A stretch of 64,000 nt of DNA from Bradyrhizobium vignae (GTDB lineage Bacteria; Pseudomonadota; Alphaproteobacteria; Rhizobiales; Xanthobacteraceae): the NCBI RefSeq assembly GCF_004114425.1, contig NZ_RDQF01000031.1:1-64000 (forward strand). Reading direction: 5' to 3'. The first letter of the stretch is position 1. Each line of letters opens with the position of its first letter. The position numbers were made by a program, and so were the translations under genes. Below, in pieces: positions 47,060 to 57,057 of this stretch. Below the pieces are notes generated by a model that was given only the letters and a program-made list of their open reading frames with translations, did not search any database and was not told where the DNA came from.

Positions 47060-48658
47060 TCAGAAGAATATCAACGTAGATATCAACAGATTGAGCGCGT
47101 GTTCCGTTTGGGGCGTGTGCGTGACGCTTGTGGGGTTATGAATGTATGATAATCCCACGCCTGCATATATTCCCGGAGCAAGATGGGCGGTATATGTTCC
47201 GGTGATTGCCGTGGTATCACGATGCGCAAGCTGGCCTTTAGCCAGGGCAGCATCCACCGCAAATTTGCTCCAGCTCGTCTGGCTGGCAACGAGTGCAATC
47301 AGATCACTGGGCCGGCTGTCAAAGGGGCCTTTCGCATAAAGACGAAGCTCGCAATATTGGCTGATCCTGTTGAGGCCAGGCGGAGCTCCCATGATGGAGA
47401 AGCCGCCATAGATACCGCGAGACGGCGATCCAAGGGCGTCGCTCTGCCAGAGCTGCCTGTCCGCAGCGATGTAGTAAAAATTATTCCCACTTTCCCTTTG
47501 TCGCTTGGGGTCGGCCAAATTCGTGTAGCGGCTACTGTTGAAACCAACGCCCGCCCGCAGCCACGTGTCGGGTACGCCGGGAGCAGCCTTGCTCTTGTAG
47601 CCGGCTTCGTCAACGAGAAGGATGCCCGCATTGGCCGTGCTCCAGTTCAAGCCGGTGGGGTTCTCGGTTATGTGGGCATAGGCACCATCTGGACTGATTG
47701 AGCGCTGTACGGAGACCTTGTTGTACAAGCGATCGTCAAAATTGTACCTCAAGTTGACCGCCGGCGTCGGCGCAGCATTGGTGCTCATCCCTGCCTGGAA
47801 CAAAGCAGACATGTTCGATCCTGTAATCCCTCCGAACAATGTGCCGGTGAACTCATTTTGGTTTCTGAGATAGCCAAGTTTGAGCTCTAGCGTCCTGTCG
47901 AAGAAAGTCTGGTAGTAGGCGAGCGTATTGATTCCCGCTCGATCTGGTCCCGGGCGATCCCACGTCCAGTATTGGTGCTCGCCTCCTACGACAATCTGTC
48001 CGTCGGCAATGCCAAACCGGCTGAGATCGTAGGTAACGATCATGAAGTTTGTCGACGCGAAGGTCGGATTCTGGCCCATATAGAGCTGGTTTGCGATAGT
48101 GCTTCTGGCCGCATTCGGCAGCTGGTTGTTTGCAAAGCTGTTGTGTGTCCAGCCGATGTAGCCGATGCCGACATCTGCCAGCGCCGATCTAATTCCGTCC
48201 CTGTCCTGATCGATCGTGTCCGCAGGTCCAGGTATGTTGAGCCACGAGCCTTTTTCACGCAGATTGTCGTACCTTGCGAAGGGATCGATCGTCTTCTGCA
48301 GTCTGGTCTGAGCAGGCCTGTCCGCATTGCCGCGCTTCTTCAAAGGCAGTCCGAGACCTGCTGCTGGCGCCGGGGCAGGAGGGCGGATTGCCTGACGGTT
48401 CAGGTCGATCAAGAGCTTTGCGGCCCGATCGGAAGTCTTTCCTCTTTTGCTGGGCTGATCGACAGCGTGCTTACTAGGATCAAGTCCGCTCGCCATTTGT
48501 GCCAGTGCGGAATTGCCGACCACACAAGCGCCTACGGTAAGTGCGACAACAAGCCAAGATTGCCCCCCCCAATTGGAAGAAAGTGCTGCCGTAGCCGAGT
48601 ATGTTCGAGGCGAGCTCGTCGCAGGAAGGCAATGACGCATGGCGTACTTCGGTTCCAT
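47060..48658 (-). CDS. OprB-type carbohydrate-selective porin
   Basis: Protein of 532 residues. A signal-peptide-like hydrophobic stretch (WLVVALTVGACVVG, residues 35-48) is followed by an ALAQ cleavage area, then a Pro-rich linker and a beta-barrel with many alternating strands ending in a C-terminal Phe. Family features include PFARYDNLREKGSWLNIPGP, GIGYIGWTHNSFANNQL and GIYAGVGLSYIHNPTS. OprB porins let sugars and other small solutes through the outer membrane. It may serve uptake of plant-derived compounds in symbiosis. Confidence 0.85.
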   Translation of the reverse strand: MEPKYAMRHCLPATSSPRTYSATAALSSNWGGQSWLVVALTVGACVVGNSALAQMASGLDPSKHAVDQPSKRGKTSDRAAKLLIDLNRQAIRPPAPAPAAGLGLPLKKRGNADRPAQTRLQKTIDPFARYDNLREKGSWLNIPGPADTIDQDRDGIRSALADVGIGYIGWTHNSFANNQLPNAARSTIANQLYMGQNPTFASTNFMIVTYDLSRFGIADGQIVVGGEHQYWTWDRPGPDRAGINTLAYYQTFFDRTLELKLGYLRNQNEFTGTLFGGITGSNMSALFQAGMSTNAAPTPAVNLRYNFDDRLYNKVSVQRSISPDGAYAHITENPTGLNWSTANAGILLVDEAGYKSKAAPGVPDTWLRAGVGFNSSRYTNLADPKRQRESGNNFYYIAADRQLWQSDALGSPSRGIYGGFSIMGAPPGLNRISQYCELRLYAKGPFDSRPSDLIALVASQTSWSKFAVDAALAKGQLAHRDTTAITGTYTAHLAPGIYAGVGLSYIHNPTSVTHTPQTEHALNLLISTLIFF

Positions 48659-49760
48659 GTCTGCGGGCCATGATTAGATTGAACTGCGGCTTGATTGGCC
48701 CAGAGAGAACTTGCCGCGTTTCCGCGTCCGAGTGCGAGCGGGGACGAACCACAACTCGAGCTATCCGAGGAGAACCAGCCAGGCTTCCTGAACCTCTCAG
48801 CCCGCAGCGCGATGATGATCTCGTCCGAAACTTTGCTTGTGCATCGGGCCGGTGCCCGAAAGCCAGCGGAGAGCGCTGGCTCTGCAAACGCTCACCACGA
48901 GCGCGCGGAGGTTGCTGTCCCGCGCACAAAAACGTTGGGAATGTCCACCCTGCTGACTGAGAGTCAGCGGAGTCTGGCGGTGCCGCGCATCTGCCACGAA
49001 GGTGGCTTTCTGGACGGAGCGGCAGCTACTACAAAGCAAGGCTCCCCGGGCAAGAGGCTTTGCTTCACGAATCGCTTCATTGGTATCGCTGTCAGCAAAA
49101 TTGGAGACAATCGTCGCGCCTGAAGGCCGATGAGCCTTTGAATTTGTCGGCGCGGCAACAGAGCGCAGCATCCAACATGATGGCGCAGGAGATCGAAGGA
49201 GTGAACCCATCGAGCAGCTTTGGCGCGTATCTGCGAGCAGTTGCTGGTTGCCTTCAGCGCGGCAAAACTGATCTTGCATCCGAATCCTTGACGTGCGGCG
49301 GTCGTTGCTCACGCTTGCCACGTGCGCGTCATCTCGAGCAACCCGCCGGAATTGGTAGTTGATCAGGCGTAACGCTTGCGGGTCCAATCGGCCATTGCGG
49401 CTCGGCCGAGCAGCCCTAGCGCTTACGTGGCGCATGAGGCGGGACTCCATCGAACACACTGCAGGAATGAGGGGACGTTTGCATTCGTGCCGTCGCACGG
49501 TGAGAAAATCGGCACGGTGAGAAAATCTCCAAGGTCCTCCTGAGTTTTGGGAAAATGGTGTTAGCAAAGATGAGTGCTATTGCTCGCTGGTCACATCAGG
49601 ATAACGCGCGCAAATTGTCGCGTTGCGTTGCTCAAGAAGGAGCGGTTTATAGGAGCAGGGCAGCCGATCGTGAAGCTCGGCAAGAATGATAATTATCGAG
49701 GCAGGCAGCTGAGCGCGTGAGCATTGCAGCCTATCGCCTCGAGATCTTGAGCGAGGGACA
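48659..49760. other. Stretch without convincing gene; tandem 16-bp repeat
   Basis: About 1.1 kb of overlapping short frames with no family features. Near the right end, GCACGGTGAGAAAATC occurs twice in tandem (49495-49510 and 49512-49527). The promoters of the two divergent neighbouring genes should lie here. Confidence 0.5.
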
Positions 49761-50279
49761 ATGGACTTGATTGATCAAGCGCCCCCTTCAGACTTGCGGC
49801 CGCTCTTGCATGGGCCGTCAAGACGGATTCTCCCGGTTTTGGTACTCCCGGTTGTCCTCGTCGGCTCGTGTGCGGCTGGCGCCTGGCTTTGGGCTAACCT
49901 TGAAGAGTTTGTCGAGACGGCAGAAGCCCAAGACGTCGCTTCAACGATGAGCCTGTCACTGGAGGACAGGGCATCCTTGTTTGAGATAAATTGGGCACAG
50001 CAGAAAACTGGCGATGAGATCGCATTGCTTAACAGCCGGATCAATGCCCTGCGGGATGACCTGAAAGGGATTCTGGCTCAGATCACCATGCTGACTTCGC
50101 GGATCGATTCGCTGCAGAGTTTAACACCTGTTCCTTCTGCTGCTTCCGAGAGTCCTTCGTCGCCAGCCCGGGCCGTTTCGAGCGTCCCCAGCAAACGCTT
50201 AGGGCGGTCCAAATCACGGGGACCTGTTTCCGTCGGAGGCGCGCCAGTGATCGCCGAGCCGAAGACAGCCGAGCCTTGA
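49761..50279 (+). CDS. Small membrane protein with coiled coil
   Basis: Protein of 172 residues with one transmembrane helix near residues 23-45 (RILPVLVLPVVLVGSCAAGA), an alpha-helical segment (residues 75-115, TGDEIALLNSRINALRDDLK) of coiled-coil type, and a Pro/Ser/Ala-rich tail. The topology suggests a short cytoplasmic N-terminus and a periplasmic coiled coil. I do not recognise a named family; similar proteins are remembered from rhizobial symbiosis regions. No operon partner. Confidence 0.65.
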   Translation: MDLIDQAPPSDLRPLLHGPSRRILPVLVLPVVLVGSCAAGAWLWANLEEFVETAEAQDVASTMSLSLEDRASLFEINWAQQKTGDEIALLNSRINALRDDLKGILAQITMLTSRIDSLQSLTPVPSAASESPSSPARAVSSVPSKRLGRSKSRGPVSVGGAPVIAEPKTAEP

Positions 50280-50688
50280 AGTCTAAGACGCTGCGCGGTC
50301 AAGCCTCCAACCGTGCTCGAGGAGGTGGACCGTAGCTTCGCAAAGCTGCCTCGGGCTAAAATACCCGAAGCTTGTGCGGGCGGCGGCGTCTTCAGCGGCA
50401 TGTCGCTGAGGCCATCACCTTGATCGAGAGCGCTTCCGGGGAGGTGGGGCAGTGCCTTTCCGCATGATCGAGGCGTGGCCCTGAACGGCGCAGCGGGCTG
50501 CGTCTCTCCTTACAATCCGCTTCCCTTTTTATCAGCCCTCGCCGGTTTTCAAACCATAGCTGAAAGCTCGTATCATCACACCGACGCCCCATTTTCGGAA
50601 TCTGGCCTGTGCGTCCGAGCGCACTCTTTGGATCGTTCCTTCGCCGAGAGCTTCGAGGATTGGGATCTACTCACATCCGTGGCTGGGG
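50280..50688. other. Convergent intergenic stretch
   Basis: No gene recognised between the membrane protein and the hemN gene, which converge here. Confidence 0.4.
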
Positions 50689-52023
50689 TTAATAGGGGGC
50701 ACGGTCGCGATGAGTGTCGAACGCGGCAGCAACAGCCCGAATGACAAACCGATGCTCCTGATTGACCCGAATGAGTCCCTCTTCAATCTCCACAATCCCG
50801 TCTTCGGCAAGCATTCCCAGACGGTCGGCCGAACCGAGAAGAGGCACCGGATCAAATCCGTGAGCAGCACATATTGCTGGTACGTCGGCCTGCAAATCGC
50901 ACATCAGTCGCTCGATGATTGCGGCGCGCACGCGATCTTCGGCGGTGAGACAGTAGCCTTTTGAGGTTGGCAGACGGCCAGCCCGAATGTGTTGGTGATA
51001 GGAAGCTGTTGCGATCTCGTTCTGGACATAACCTTCCCGCAAACGGCCGATGGCTGACGGACCTAAGCCGATCACCGTTTTGCAGGTATCAGCCGAATAG
51101 CCCAGGGAGTTGCGGCGCAGCCGACCAGCTTTCTGGGCCAGCTCAAGCTCGTCATTGGGCAAGGCGAAATGGTCGAGCCCGATCTGGCGGTAGCCAGCCG
51201 AGACTAGCGTATCTGCAATAGCCGCGGCTTGCTCAGCGCGGGCGACATTGTCCGGCAGCGCCGTCTCGTCGATCTGGCGCTGACGTTTCATATAGGAGGG
51301 GACGTGAGCATAGCCGAAAACCGCAAGCCGGTCTGGCCGCATGGCCAGAGCCGTCCTCGCGGAGTCCACGCAGGATCGCACTGTCTGATGTGGCAGTCCG
51401 AATAGAAGGTCGAAATTGATGCGGCTTATGCCATGCTGGCGTAGACTTTCGACGACCGAAGCTGTGAGCTCCTCGCTCTGCACGCGGTTGACCGACCTTT
51501 GAACCACTGGATCGAAGCTTTGCACGCCGATGCTCGCGCGGCTGATCCCGGCCGCTTGCAACGTTTCGACCATCTCGGCCGTGACTCCACGCGGATCGAG
51601 TTCTATCGCGATAGTAGCTGATTTGCTGAAAGCAAAACAGTGTCGCAGGACTTCCATCAAGCCGAGAAAATCGCTCGGTGCAATGGTGGTCGGCGTCCCG
51701 CCACCGAAATGCACGTCGCTCACCGGCAGAGCGCGCGGCACTTGCTCTGCGACCAAGCCTATCTCGTCCCGCAGTGCTGCCAAATAATTGCGGACCGGTC
51801 GCTGGCTGCGAGTGAGGCTTGTAGGAAAGCCGCAATACCAGCAGATAGCGTGACAGAACGGAACATGGATATAGAGCGAAACGGGCTCGTGGGCCGGCAG
51901 CCGCCTCAGCCATGTCCCACAAGTCTTGGCACCAACCACCGCGGAGAAATCCGGTACGGTTGGATAGATCGTGTACCAAGGCAGGCGAGCATCGCAATAC
52001 TTGTTTAGGAGGAAGGTCCGCAA
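50689..52023 (-). CDS. hemN: Oxygen-independent coproporphyrinogen III dehydrogenase
   Basis: Radical SAM enzyme of 444 residues. It contains the CHAICWYC cluster motif (Cys57, Cys61, Cys64), the FGGGTPTT SAM-binding block, and the VQSFDPVVQRSVNR and GLPHQT segments of HemN. It decarboxylates two propionate side chains of coproporphyrinogen III in haem synthesis without oxygen, as needed in low-oxygen nodules. A FixK/Fnr-like box lies about 65 bp upstream of its start. The HemN-specific N-terminal WYTIYPT region is present, which favours a true HemN over a HemW-like paralogue. Confidence 0.92.
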   Translation of the reverse strand: MRTFLLNKYCDARLPWYTIYPTVPDFSAVVGAKTCGTWLRRLPAHEPVSLYIHVPFCHAICWYCGFPTSLTRSQRPVRNYLAALRDEIGLVAEQVPRALPVSDVHFGGGTPTTIAPSDFLGLMEVLRHCFAFSKSATIAIELDPRGVTAEMVETLQAAGISRASIGVQSFDPVVQRSVNRVQSEELTASVVESLRQHGISRINFDLLFGLPHQTVRSCVDSARTALAMRPDRLAVFGYAHVPSYMKRQRQIDETALPDNVARAEQAAAIADTLVSAGYRQIGLDHFALPNDELELAQKAGRLRRNSLGYSADTCKTVIGLGPSAIGRLREGYVQNEIATASYHQHIRAGRLPTSKGYCLTAEDRVRAAIIERLMCDLQADVPAICAAHGFDPVPLLGSADRLGMLAEDGIVEIEEGLIRVNQEHRFVIRAVAAAFDTHRDRAPY

Positions 52024-52081
52024 CGCTTAACTTTCCCAGGCTCGAACGTCACGAAGCTGACCGATGCTCTCTCTTGTGTCT

Positions 52082-52095
52082 TTGCGTTATGTCAA
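52082..52095 (-). promoter_or_regulatory. FixK/Fnr-type box before hemN
   Basis: On the minus strand the sequence TTGACATAACGCAA matches the TTGA-N6-TCAA box in seven of eight positions. Its centre lies about 65 bp before the hemN start codon, a usual spot for activation by FixK at low oxygen. Confidence 0.7.
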
Positions 52096-52096
52096 A

Positions 52097-53162
52097 CCCA
52101 CCCAGTCGTTGCTGAGATCTGGTCCCGTTTTCGATGTGACAGTCAACGCGGCTTAGGGGCAGAGCAGGAAGAGAGAGCCGCTCGTTTGGCGATTATCTGG
52201 ACGTTTAGGTTATGAATGTTCTCGTGCGCGCACGGTTGAAGATGCTAGAGGTGCCGGACGAGCCGGCGCGAGCGATCAATCGCTCACCGGAGGGCACGTC
52301 ATTTCGCATTCGCTGACGGTCAGTCATTTTTGCGACGAAAACAGGGGCTTGTAGGTCTCACGAGGAGCAGCCGAGCTCGCACTGGATCTTCAAAGCGGAG
52401 TCTTCTTCAAAAGCCGATTTGGTGCTCACAGAGTTCAGCGGTTGCCTCCCATCCGTGGCCCGCGTGCCACGGAAGATAAGTTGGCGGCTAGCTGACAGCG
52501 CGAGGAGCGCCATAGTACAACGTGACGCAACGTGCGATTCAAGTCCTTTGACGCAGCCGACCAAACGAGCGTTCATCCCTAGTATCGAACGCATAAGCCT
52601 CAATTCCGCCACGCTGGTTGTCTCATTGCCACAAGCATCATTCACGGATGTACTGATGATGTTGGGGCGACCCCAGCGCACTTGCAGCCCCCCGGCGAAG
52701 TGCGTCGGGGCGCCTTGGCTCAGGGGCGTCTCATCGCTGTCTAATGCGGCTCACCAACTCACAACGACTTTGGACGTCGTGCTGATGGGAAGGCAATCCC
52801 GGCCCGATGCATCGGACGATATACTATATGCGATAGAATCTGCGCGCCAGATTAGAGACCGCGCAAGCCATAGACGAGTGGAGTTACGCTTCATGCCGCT
52901 AGCTGCCCCGCCAACATTGACCTTCCTGCCAAATGGGGTGCGCGGACGAGATGTGACGAGATGCGGGCCACTCGGCTCATGACGATCAGAGGGGATGCGC
53001 GAGATGCCGCTCCATCGTCGCTCGACCCGACAGCGTTTCGTGGTTGCTGGCGGCCTTCAGAGTTAGGCAAGGCGGGCGGACCAGAAGCTGCGGCCGCCAT
53101 CATGTTGCACCCGATCTGACCGTGTAGCCTGCCGATCCTACGAAACATGGGAGTTGAGACTT
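52097..53162. other. Stretch without convincing gene
   Basis: About 1 kb. A minus-strand frame at 52358-52681 (MRSILGMNARLVGCVKGLES, then CTMALLALSASRQLIF) is the most protein-like, but it lacks a family match or ribosome-binding site. Otherwise nothing recognised. Confidence 0.4.
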
Positions 53163-53879
53163 TCAAGCGAGAACCAGTTGGATGCCGGCAACGAGCAGAA
53201 CCGCCGCGAGGATAAATCTGATGCCTGCCGGGTTCAGGCAGTTCAGGCTGATTACCGTTCCGACGACCGCACCCACCAGGGCGGAGATAGCGTAAAGAGC
53301 CAAATCCGGAGAAGGAAATTGGCCGCTGAAAAGAGCTCCGACGAAGCCGACTGCAGAATTGGCCAGAATAAAAGGGGGTGATAACGCGACGGTCTGCTTC
53401 GGTGATGCCCAATTCAGTGTGATGAGCGTCGGCGCGAGGAACACTCCACCACCCACGCCGGTCAGCCCGGAAACCAGGCCAAGGGCCGCGCCAAAGCTCA
53501 CGCTTGCTGCGACCGGAGTTTCGGAAACACGATCGGAAACTCGTGCCCGCTGCATGATCATCACTGCGCTCGCCAGAAGAAGAACGAGCCCGGTCAGCGT
53601 CTTGTACATGTGGTCCCCGAGCACAATCAGGCCACCGGCGAGCGACGCTGGCATCGACGAAAACAGGAGCGGGCGCAGGATCGTCCAGTCAACGATCCTG
53701 TTGCGGTTGAAGAGCCACGTAGAATAAGTCGCGACGACAATGTTGAGACCAAGCGCCGTCGGGCGCATCTCTGTCGACGACATACCAAAAAATGCCATTA
53801 GCGAGAGGAATGCGGTGCCACCAGCCTGGCCAACGCTCGCATAGAGCATTGAGATGATCGCGAAGAGCAGAGAAGTCAT
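53163..53879 (-). CDS. TauE/SafE-family (TSUP) membrane permease
   Basis: Protein of 238 residues with about seven or eight hydrophobic helices. It has two internal halves, each with the family's glycine-rich motif: VGQAGGTAFLSLM near the start and LTGVGGGVFLAPTLI in the second half. TauE/SafE permeases move sulfite, sulfonates or related anions across the inner membrane. It stands alone on the minus strand, so its substrate cannot be told from context. Confidence 0.88.
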   Translation of the reverse strand: MTSLLFAIISMLYASVGQAGGTAFLSLMAFFGMSSTEMRPTALGLNIVVATYSTWLFNRNRIVDWTILRPLLFSSMPASLAGGLIVLGDHMYKTLTGLVLLLASAVMIMQRARVSDRVSETPVAASVSFGAALGLVSGLTGVGGGVFLAPTLITLNWASPKQTVALSPPFILANSAVGFVGALFSGQFPSPDLALYAISALVGAVVGTVISLNCLNPAGIRFILAAVLLVAGIQLVLA

Positions 53880-55172
53880 GCCTCACCGGTCTTGGCGAAG
53901 ATCTTCGCCTTTTTGCGCCGAGCCCATCATGATTCGTGCATCAAGCGCGGTCTAAATGTGTTTCTGCTTGGCGACGGATCTAAGCATTTCGCCGAAATCG
54001 GTGGCCGGAGGTGCAGGCAGGTCAAGTTCCCTAACGAGTGCCATGCTTGAACAGTCCCATCAATTGCCGAAGCTGGTACTTGACTGGGCTGGAATAGGGC
54101 TGCGTTGAGACCCTGAGGGGCGGCACTCCAGGGGCCGCCGGGGTGAAGCTGCGTTTCTTGCTGTAGCTCATCTCCTGCCGCGCCTCGCAATGGTGCTGTC
54201 GCCTTTCTTTCGCATGTTAGAAAGGCTTCGACGCTCCTACCTCGCAACCAACCGTGCGGGTCCGAACCCCTCTCCGCGACGTTTGAGTTTGGTGAAATCA
54301 ACAGTTGGTACGACACTTGCTAGTCGAACCTGGGTTCTCTCGCTGTTGGAGAAGCGCATGCAAAATCTCCTCCGCATCAAGCAGATCTCGCGGCGACGAG
54401 TATCTCTCGCTGCGCCTTTGACGCGGCCCGTTTCTGCACGTTCGATACGTTTGCGCCAGGCCTGCCGGACGGAGTCGATGAGACGCCGGACAATGGTGCG
54501 AGGAGTATGGCGTCTGCGCCGGCTGTTGCGTGTTGCTCATCGATCACGTCCCCGGCGCCGTCGCACGGCGGAGGATCGGCGAGCGATTAGCGATGGCAAT
54601 TCGCAAGATTGGGAAAAGACATGACTCTCGTGTTGTCTTCGTCTCTCAGCGGAGACTGGATGCTGACAGGACGCTCGTCGAGTCGCGCACCGCCAAGCGC
54701 GTGGCCGAGCTTAGCTGTATCGCGCAGATCAGAGCCCAGGATCTCGTCGTGCTCGGCCTCGAGACAGACGAAAGCGTCGCTCGGACGCGACTGCGTTTTC
54801 TCGCCGTGCAAGCTTAACAGAGCCGAGCCTCTAGCCGCGGAATCTGTCCGGTTATTGTCGTCAGCTCGGTCCTGGACCCGCGAACCTTCTATCGGCGTCC
54901 GCATCATCCAAGGGGACACCGTTGGGTACGTACCGGTGGCACGGTCCTTCAACGCGGATGACGAGCGATGATCTCTAGTTTGACCAGTGCGCTATCGGCG
55001 AACTGGACCAATCACTTCCGCTCAGCCTTTGAGATAAGGATGATGGCCCTATCTCGGGTGTTTGATGGATCACGCCGGCGCACTCGGCGGCAGGGCGAGG
55101 AATTCGGCGAATGGCGCCCGGCACAGGGCGAGCGCTCAGACTGCACGAATAACTAACCGTCAGGTTCAGATC
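53880..55172. other. Long stretch without convincing gene
   Basis: About 1.3 kb. Frames at 54190-54624, 54530-54817 and 54609-54971 overlap each other and have no family features. The promoter of the LuxR-type gene should be near the right end. Confidence 0.45.
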
Positions 55173-55985
55173 ATGGACTGGAATTTGGCTTCGCCTGAAA
55201 CAAGCGCAATCGAACACGACGACGGGGAGCTCGATCGTCGTACTCAAGCGCCTATCATTGACCTCTTTAGCTTCACCGAATGTGCGAGCCAGACTCATTC
55301 ACTCAGAGCGCTATTCGAGCTTCTTGTAGGCTGTGCCACAAAGCAAGGCTTCAGTGAAGTTGCATATGGCGCTCTCAACTTCGTTGAGCCACTTCGCCTG
55401 GCAGAGTATCCACCCCCGACTGTGGCTGTGAAGTGGCCGCCAGACTGGTGCGACCGATATTTCAAGCGAAAGTACCATACTATCGATCCGGTGGTCCGGC
55501 GGACGCCGATGCATTCGCGGCCGTTTTTGTGGGATCAACTCGCCGACCACTATCAACTTCAGCCGGACGAAAGACGCGTACTGGAGGAGGCGAGAGAGGC
55601 GGGGCTGAAGCACGGCATGAGCGTGCCGTTGTTCGGCCCGTTGGGTCGGATATCTGTTGTGTCGTTTGCATCCGCGTTCGACGATGCCGATCCTCAGGAC
55701 TGCATCGGTCATCTCAACGCGCTGGCCTGCCTCTTTCACACCGCTTATAGCGAGATCGCTCGTCCGTGCAATGATGATGGTTGCGAGAGAAAAGTGGCAT
55801 TATCAAAGCGAGAGATCAGTTGCATGCGGTGGGTGACGGAGGGGAAATCGTCATGGGAAATCGGAAAGATCCTGGAAATCAGCGAGAATACGGTCAACTT
55901 TCATGTCAAGAATGCGATGCGGAAGCTGGGTGCGACGAGCCGAATTCAAGCGGTCGCTATCGCTATTCGCCTCAATGTTCTTTGA
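55173..55985 (+). CDS. LuxR-family transcriptional regulator
   Basis: Protein of 270 residues from an ATG at 55173. The N-terminal autoinducer-binding domain has the pattern WPPDWCDRYFKRKYHTIDPV and a later HGMSVPLFGPLGRISVVSFA, as in acyl-homoserine-lactone receptors. The C-terminus is a LuxR helix-turn-helix: LSKREISCMRWVTEGKSSWE, then ISENTVNFHVKNAMRKLGAT. No luxI-type synthase lies nearby, so it is a solo that may answer to a signal from elsewhere in the genome or from other cells or the plant. Confidence 0.88.
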   Translation: MDWNLASPETSAIEHDDGELDRRTQAPIIDLFSFTECASQTHSLRALFELLVGCATKQGFSEVAYGALNFVEPLRLAEYPPPTVAVKWPPDWCDRYFKRKYHTIDPVVRRTPMHSRPFLWDQLADHYQLQPDERRVLEEAREAGLKHGMSVPLFGPLGRISVVSFASAFDDADPQDCIGHLNALACLFHTAYSEIARPCNDDGCERKVALSKREISCMRWVTEGKSSWEIGKILEISENTVNFHVKNAMRKLGATSRIQAVAIAIRLNVL

Positions 55986-56280
55986 ATTGTAAGGAACGGG
56001 GCACTAAGTGCCAAATCGTGGGCTGGCAGAGTCTACCATGTTGAGCATCGCGCCTTCGGCGGAGCTCGCAGATACGACGCTCCTTGCGACAAGTCCGCTA
56101 TCTCACGCTGCGTGAGGTTGTGGGACTTCATGAGATCGATGGACTGTCGAAGTTGACTGACCCTGTTCCCCCATCTCGGCCTTACACCACCCAGCCTGTG
56201 GCCCGTTGCTCAGATGAACTCGCACTTTGTGCTTCGGAACTGGGATTGGAAGCCGGCAGCGAGAGGTCCCGCTGAGGAAA

Positions 56281-56305
56281 GAACCCCGACCGTGGGTCGG
56301 GGTTC
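56281..56305 (-). terminator. Strong hairpin after the outer-membrane protein gene
   Basis: Perfect 11-bp inverted repeat, GAACCCCGACC / GGTCGGGGTTC with a 3-base loop. It lies 26 bp past the stop codon of the minus-strand gene and is followed on that strand by a TTTCCTC stretch, consistent with rho-independent termination. Confidence 0.8.
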
Positions 56306-56331
56306 CGTTTCACTCAACCGCTTGGAGGTCT

Positions 56332-57057
56332 CTATTTGGCAAAGGGTGAGCCAAACTTGTAATTGAGCCGCGCCGTGATGAGATCGACGTCCTGGTGGGT
56401 GCGGTCCGTGCCGAGAAATCCTGGGAAGCTGATGTTGCTGCGCTGCATGAACAAGTGGTTATACTCGACGCCAACTGACCAGTTCGGCGTGAGGCTGACT
56501 TCGGCACCGGCGCCCAGCACGCCACCCCAACGGACATCATTGCTGTTGGCAAGCTCGGCGCCCGTAGCCACCGAGTTGACGTGATAAGTGTTGCTGGTCA
56601 CCGCAGCACCACCCTTTCCGTAAAGTAGGACGGCATTGAACGCGTAGCCGATATGCCCCGTGAATAGACCGAATGCATCTGTCGTGGTGCCGACGGTGTT
56701 TGCCGGAAAGACGCTGCTGACGTTGGAGCCGCTGAAGTCGGCCCAGTTGCCCTGACCTTCGATGCCGTAGACCATGTTGAAGATGTGCCAACGATAGCCA
56801 ATCTGGCCGCCGATGGTCCCGCCAGCCGAATTATGGCAGCCTTCGGGAGTGACGCCATTGAAATCCCAGCAGTTGCGGCCCGTTCCCCAGCCACCATTGA
56901 GGCCGATATAGTAGCCGGACCAGTCGATAATCGGGGCCGGGACCGGCAGCGATGCCGCGTGGGCCTTGACAGGCTGCCCGGCCAGGTCCGTGCCGAATGC
57001 GGGAGCGGCCGCACCGAGTACGCCGATGGCTGCGGTCAGAATCAGAATATTTTTCAT
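56332..57057 (-). CDS. Outer-membrane beta-barrel protein (Omp25/RopB-like)
   Basis: Protein of 241 residues with a signal peptide (MKNILILTAAIGVLGAAAPA) and a cleavage region near FGTDLAG. The mature part has the rhizobial porin-like pattern IIDWSGYYIGLNGGWG, then GGTIGGQIGYRWH, GVEYNHLFM and a terminal LITARLNYKFGSPFAK. It is an eight-stranded barrel of the opacity/Omp25 family, which shields or links the outer membrane. The ATG at 57055-57057 directly starts the signal peptide; an upstream in-frame start is not supported. A strong terminator follows. Confidence 0.88.
   Translation of the reverse strand: MKNILILTAAIGVLGAAAPAFGTDLAGQPVKAHAASLPVPAPIIDWSGYYIGLNGGWGTGRNCWDFNGVTPEGCHNSAGGTIGGQIGYRWHIFNMVYGIEGQGNWADFSGSNVSSVFPANTVGTTTDAFGLFTGHIGYAFNAVLLYGKGGAAVTSNTYHVNSVATGAELANSNDVRWGGVLGAGAEVSLTPNWSVGVEYNHLFMQRSNISFPGFLGTDRTHQDVDLITARLNYKFGSPFAK

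Noticed and set aside
48797..49567. Minus-strand open frame of 256 codons between the porin and the membrane protein gene
   Set aside because: No family pattern, no start signal, Cys/Arg/Ser-rich throughout; judged a chance frame.
53927..54971. Overlapping open frames before the LuxR-type gene
   Set aside because: Three or more frames compete without domain features or starts; none can be preferred.
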